In this document: positions 43,958 to 47,050 of the stretch, one piece after another | Layout of the letters: each line of letters begins with the position of its first letter | How positions within the stretch are numbered: position 1 is the stretch's first letter | Origin: Planctomycetaceae bacterium UBA6894 | GTDB taxonomy: Bacteria; Planctomycetota; Planctomycetia; Gemmatales; Gemmataceae | NCBI GenBank assembly: GCA_002451275.1 | Contig: DKBS01000162.1 | Coordinates: forward strand, 1 to 47,050 | Length of the DNA: 47,050 nucleotides | Direction: 5' to 3' | Made by a program: the position numbers and the translations under genes | Notes under the pieces: model-generated | What the model was told of the DNA's origin: nothing | What the model saw: only the letters and a program-made list of their open reading frames with translations | Database searches by the model: none

Positions 43958-46900
43958 ATGGCCAGCACGGTTCCAGCACCTGCGTCCGCCCGGACGGCGG
44001 ATGCCAAAGGCAAAGAGATCCTCGCTGCCATTGAACAGGCCGGTGATGTGATTCGCGTGCGCGATTCACTCCGCGGCACCCTGTGGGCTCTGTCGGTGAT
44101 TTTGGGATCGATGGCCGCTTGCCTGCTGGTCCTCCGTCTGGCAGGGGCTGGAAGTCTACCTTTGCGTTTGGTTTGGCTGGCTGGTTTTGCCACCAGCTGC
44201 TGGGTTCTTTTCCAACGGGTGATCCGTCCTCTGGTTTTCAGGGTGCAGCCGCTTTTCGCTGCCCATGAAATTGAAAGGCACCTGCCAGGCTGCAAAAACA
44301 GTCTGATCAACTGGCTGGATTTGCGGGACAGCAACCTGCCCCCGGCGGTGAAGACCGCTGTTGCCAACCGCGCGCTGCGCGAGCTGGAAGGGGTGGAGCC
44401 CGGCGAACTGGTCCGCGACAACGCCCCGCCTTCCCGGGTGAAGTGGGTGCTGGGGGCGACAGCCTTTGCCCTGGTGGCCCTGGCGGCCAGCAGTAAGGGG
44501 AGTGTCCTCAATCGTTTGGGTGAAGCGCTCCTGCCGTTTGACGGCGGATCCTTTTTCCAGCGCACACAGATCAGCCTGATCGAGCCAAAAAACGGCGATG
44601 GCAGCATCCGCCTTGGTCAAGACTGCCTGTTCCGCGCCCTGCTGCAGGGTGAAATTCCCGCGGAGGGATCCGACCAGGTTCCCATCCTGCACTTCTGGCA
44701 CCAGGAGGGTGCTCAACCACAAACCATCGCCTTCCTGCCGGAAAAGGATCCGGATGGGCGTTCGGTTTGGTCGGCGGTGGTTCACCGTGACCAGGTGTTG
44801 CAGGGATTTTGGTACCGGGTCAAGGCGGGCGATGCCCAAACCGCTATTCACCGGATTGATGTGCGTCTTGACGCCTTTTTGGAAAAGCTGGAGGCGCAAA
44901 TCACCCCGCCGGCTTATCTGGCGCTGAAACCGTATGCGGCCGAAAGTCTAGACCTGACAGTCACCGCGGGAAGTACCGTCAGCCTGCAGGGTGTCTCCAG
45001 CCAGAATCTGGATCGCATTGCAGTTTTGTTCAGCCGGACGGGCGTGCAGGGCAAACCGGACCGCATCCTTGGAAAGGTTTCCGCCGACAATCCAAAGTCG
45101 CTCGGCGCCAACCTCCCCGCCGTGAGCGATGGCACCCACAGCCTGGAACTGACCACCCGTGAGGGGGACGTTGCCGTCTCCCCGCCGCACAGCCTGAAGG
45201 TGATACCCGACTCACCCCCCTCTATCCAGTTGCTAAGCCCCACCACGGACACGGTGCAGGTGCGTATCCAGGACAAACTCGACCTGCAGATTGAGGCGAA
45301 CGACGACTTCGGCCTTGCCTCCATCGGTGCCAGTTGGGTGGCTGCCAACAACATCCGCGTTCCCATGCCCATCGCGGGAAACCCGTTGCTCACCGCCAGA
45401 CCTGATGATCACAGGAAATCGATCAAAGCTGGCTGGAAGATCGATCCGCAAGCCCTGCCCCTGCCAGATGGCAAGAGCGTGGCGGTGCAACCGGGTGCGA
45501 ACTTCATCGTGGAAATTGAGGCGCATGACCATCAGCCCGATGGGTCCGGCAAATCCAGCCGGCAGATAAAAATCACCGTTCCCCGCAACCAGACGCAGGT
45601 GCGGGTGCTGCAACCCGAGGGTGGCCACAAGACCCTACGCAAAGGCCAACCCCTTTTTGTCAGTGCCCGAATCTCCGGGCGCATCCCCAAACCTGAGGAT
45701 GGCGACGCACCACGCGTTCTGATCCGCCGCGAGGAGGAAGACGCTCCCAATCTGTTCGTGCCCATGAATCCGCCCAAGGAAGGCGGGCTGGATGGGATTT
45801 GGAGCGCCGTCGTCTCCGCCGACCAAGTTGCAGCCGGCATGTGGTACCAGGTGGCCGCCGGAGACGGCGTTTCGCCGCTGTACCGCGTGGAGATACCCGC
45901 CCCGCTGGCGATGAAATCCCTGACCGGCCAAGTGGTTCCGCCTGCCTACACGGGTTGGAAGCCCGCCCCTTTCAAAAACCGCGTCATCCGCGGTCTGCGG
46001 GGGAGCACTGTGGATTTGAAACTGGAATCTTCAGTGATGAACGCCCGCGGCACCCTGCGGTTCACCGGGACGGACGGTCAAACCAAGGAAATTCCACTGG
46101 CGAATGACCCGCAGCGCCCGGCATTCCTTTCAGTGAAATTCACGCTCGACCAGTCAGGGACTTACCAGCTGGCGCTGACCGCCGATGACCAAGCCTGGAA
46201 AGATCCGAACCCCTTCCCCATCGAACTGGTGGAGGACGCGGCGCCGCAGGTGGAATTGACGGTCCCCGGCAAGGACACCGAAGCCTCGGTGGGTGGCACC
46301 TTGGCCATCAAAGGCAAGGCCTCAGACGATGTGGGTGTGCAATCGGTCACCCTGCGTGCCCGGGTGGTAGACGGCAGCGACCTTGCGCCTATCCCCTACC
46401 TGAAGGGCAAGCCCCTGCGCGACAAGGCGGGCAGTCTGCCTCGTGAGCTGGAATATGTCGAGGTGCTCGACTTCCAGAAATACCAAGGTGCGGATGGCAA
46501 ACCGGCCAACCTGAAGGCCGGCCAGGTGATCGAATACTGGGTCGAAGCGCGCGATGCCCATCCGGATCCGAAGCACCCATCAGGCGTTTCCCAGCATTAC
46601 AAGGTCACGCTGAAGGAGCAGGAAGATCCCAAAAAAGACGAGCAGCAAAAGCAGCAGGATCTGGAGCAAAAGAAACAAGCTGAGGAAAAGCAGGAACAGC
46701 AGCAAAACAACCAAGGTCAGGGAGAAGGCCAAGGTCAAGGGCAGGGAGAACAGGGTAAGCCAGACCAGAACCAAAAAAAGAACGGGCAAGGCGACAATCC
46801 CAATGAAAAACCCATGGGTGGCATGGGCGACAAACAGGACGAACCGAAACCCGGGCAAAAAGATGCCGGCATGGGTGAAAAGCCCCAGCAGGGAGATAAG

Positions 46901-47050
46901 CCCCAACCAGGCGACAACCCCATGCCGGGTCAGGGTGACAAGCCTATGCCCAGTCAGGGCGACAAACCTATGCCCAGTCAGGGCGACAAACCTATGCCCA
47001 GTCAGGGCGACAAACCTATGCCCAGTCAGGGCGACAAACCTATGCCCAGC
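43958..47050 (+). CDS. DUF4175-like membrane protein with Gln/Pro-rich repeat tail, 3' end outside window
   Basis: An open frame of 1031 codons from ATG 43958 (GGGGAAA upstream) to the right edge, with no stop. Three hydrophobic stretches lie near the N-terminus (LWALSVILGSMAACLLVLRL, LPLRLVWLAGFATSCWVLF, VKWVLGATAFALVALAAS), followed by a long exported region of beta-sandwich-like repeats (LEAQITPPAYLAL, PSIQLLSPTTDTVQV, VELTVPGKDTEASVGG). A highly charged helix rich in Gln, Glu and Lys begins near 46615 (KEQEDPKKDEQQKQQD), then a Gly/Gln/Lys/Pro-rich low-complexity tail. This layout matches the large DUF4175 and low-complexity proteins of planctomycetes and alphaproteobacteria, function unknown. 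The C-terminus is not seen. Confidence 0.75.
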   Translation, partial: MASTVPAPASARTADAKGKEILAAIEQAGDVIRVRDSLRGTLWALSVILGSMAACLLVLRLAGAGSLPLRLVWLAGFATSCWVLFQRVIRPLVFRVQPLFAAHEIERHLPGCKNSLINWLDLRDSNLPPAVKTAVANRALRELEGVEPGELVRDNAPPSRVKWVLGATAFALVALAASSKGSVLNRLGEALLPFDGGSFFQRTQISLIEPKNGDGSIRLGQDCLFRALLQGEIPAEGSDQVPILHFWHQEGAQPQTIAFLPEKDPDGRSVWSAVVHRDQVLQGFWYRVKAGDAQTAIHRIDVRLDAFLEKLEAQITPPAYLALKPYAAESLDLTVTAGSTVSLQGVSSQNLDRIAVLFSRTGVQGKPDRILGKVSADNPKSLGANLPAVSDGTHSLELTTREGDVAVSPPHSLKVIPDSPPSIQLLSPTTDTVQVRIQDKLDLQIEANDDFGLASIGASWVAANNIRVPMPIAGNPLLTARPDDHRKSIKAGWKIDPQALPLPDGKSVAVQPGANFIVEIEAHDHQPDGSGKSSRQIKITVPRNQTQVRVLQPEGGHKTLRKGQPLFVSARISGRIPKPEDGDAPRVLIRREEEDAPNLFVPMNPPKEGGLDGIWSAVVSADQVAAGMWYQVAAGDGVSPLYRVEIPAPLAMKSLTGQVVPPAYTGWKPAPFKNRVIRGLRGSTVDLKLESSVMNARGTLRFTGTDGQTKEIPLANDPQRPAFLSVKFTLDQSGTYQLALTADDQAWKDPNPFPIELVEDAAPQVELTVPGKDTEASVGGTLAIKGKASDDVGVQSVTLRARVVDGSDLAPIPYLKGKPLRDKAGSLPRELEYVEVLDFQKYQGADGKPANLKAGQVIEYWVEARDAHPDPKHPSGVSQHYKVTLKEQEDPKKDEQQKQQDLEQKKQAEEKQEQQQNNQGQGEGQGQGQGEQGKPDQNQKKNGQGDNPNEKPMGGMGDKQDEPKPGQKDAGMGEKPQQGDKPQPGDNPMPGQGDKPMPSQGDKPMPSQGDKPMPSQGDKPMPSQGDKPMPS
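46934..47050 (+). repeat. 24-bp in-frame tandem repeat encoding an 8-residue motif, runs off the window
   Basis: Four full units and a 21-nt partial fifth encode GDKPMPSQ; units 2 to 4 are identical at the DNA level and unit 1 differs only at two third-codon positions. Looser versions (GDKPQPGDNPMPGQ) lie just upstream. The identity suggests recent expansion by slippage or unequal recombination. The total copy number cannot be told because the array continues past the edge. Confidence 0.95.

Noticed and set aside
46934..47050. CRISPR array at the right edge
   Set aside because: The 24-bp units abut directly with no spacers and are in frame with a long coding region, so this is a coding tandem repeat.

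Overview
The window is a GC-rich, gene-dense bacterial chromosome segment, almost certainly from a planctomycete (phylum Planctomycetota). The taxonomic evidence is the set of families present: a PVC-type heme-binding dehydrogenase (TIGR02603-like C-terminus), a cytochrome-c/DUF1549/DUF1553 protein followed by a DUF1501 protein, a TIGR03067-like small secreted protein, a PpiD/SurA_N-like membrane-anchored protein, and CsrA. I saw no rRNA, tRNA, insertion sequence, prophage or CRISPR array. The window looks like core chromosome rather than an acquired island.

Layout. 1-9860 (+): a 5'-truncated beta-propeller protein coupled to a glyoxalase-fold protein, a large secreted PVC-type cytochrome/dehydrogenase, an unrecognised 907-residue secreted protein, and a phosphoketolase. 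9905-14760 (+): an RND efflux pair (lipoprotein adaptor and permease; no outer-membrane factor here). 14912-19440 (+): the planctomycete pair DUF1549/DUF1553 plus DUF1501. 19495-22044 (-) and 22328-24961 (+): a PpiD-like anchored protein divergent from topoisomerase I, which ends in a clear intrinsic terminator. 25184-28020: a lipoprotein of unknown function that overlaps, tail to tail, a fused HpnC-HpnD squalene-biosynthesis protein. 28132-32890: a DUF3857/transglutaminase protein, convergent csrA, a TIGR03067-like protein and gamma-glutamyltransferase. 32901-36373: an L-lactate permease (-) divergent from a two-gene ECF transporter module (T and A subunits, no S subunit seen). 36474-41930 (+): LemA, a long NfeD, a short NfeD, a flotillin (FloA) and an unknown single-pass protein, together resembling a membrane-microdomain locus. 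41969-43770 (-): a Tat-exported TIM-barrel sugar isomerase-like protein translationally coupled to a PHB-depolymerase-like hydrolase. 43958-47050 (+): a DUF4175-like membrane protein that runs off the window inside a 24-bp tandem repeat.

How the genes fit together. The first 20 kb is rich in exported planctomycete proteins, probably for breakdown of polymers or sugars, plus central sugar metabolism (phosphoketolase) and lactate uptake. The NfeD/flotillin cluster and the squalene-synthase fusion (squalene or hopanoid precursor) both concern membrane organisation, although they are not adjacent. No single new defence or mobile system is evident. The observations most worth following up are the HpnC-HpnD fusion with its overlapping antisense gene tail, the long NfeD with two apparently inactive ClpP-like domains next to FloA, the unknown partner downstream of FloA, the RND permease with an extra hydrophobic insertion, and the expanding repeat at the right edge.
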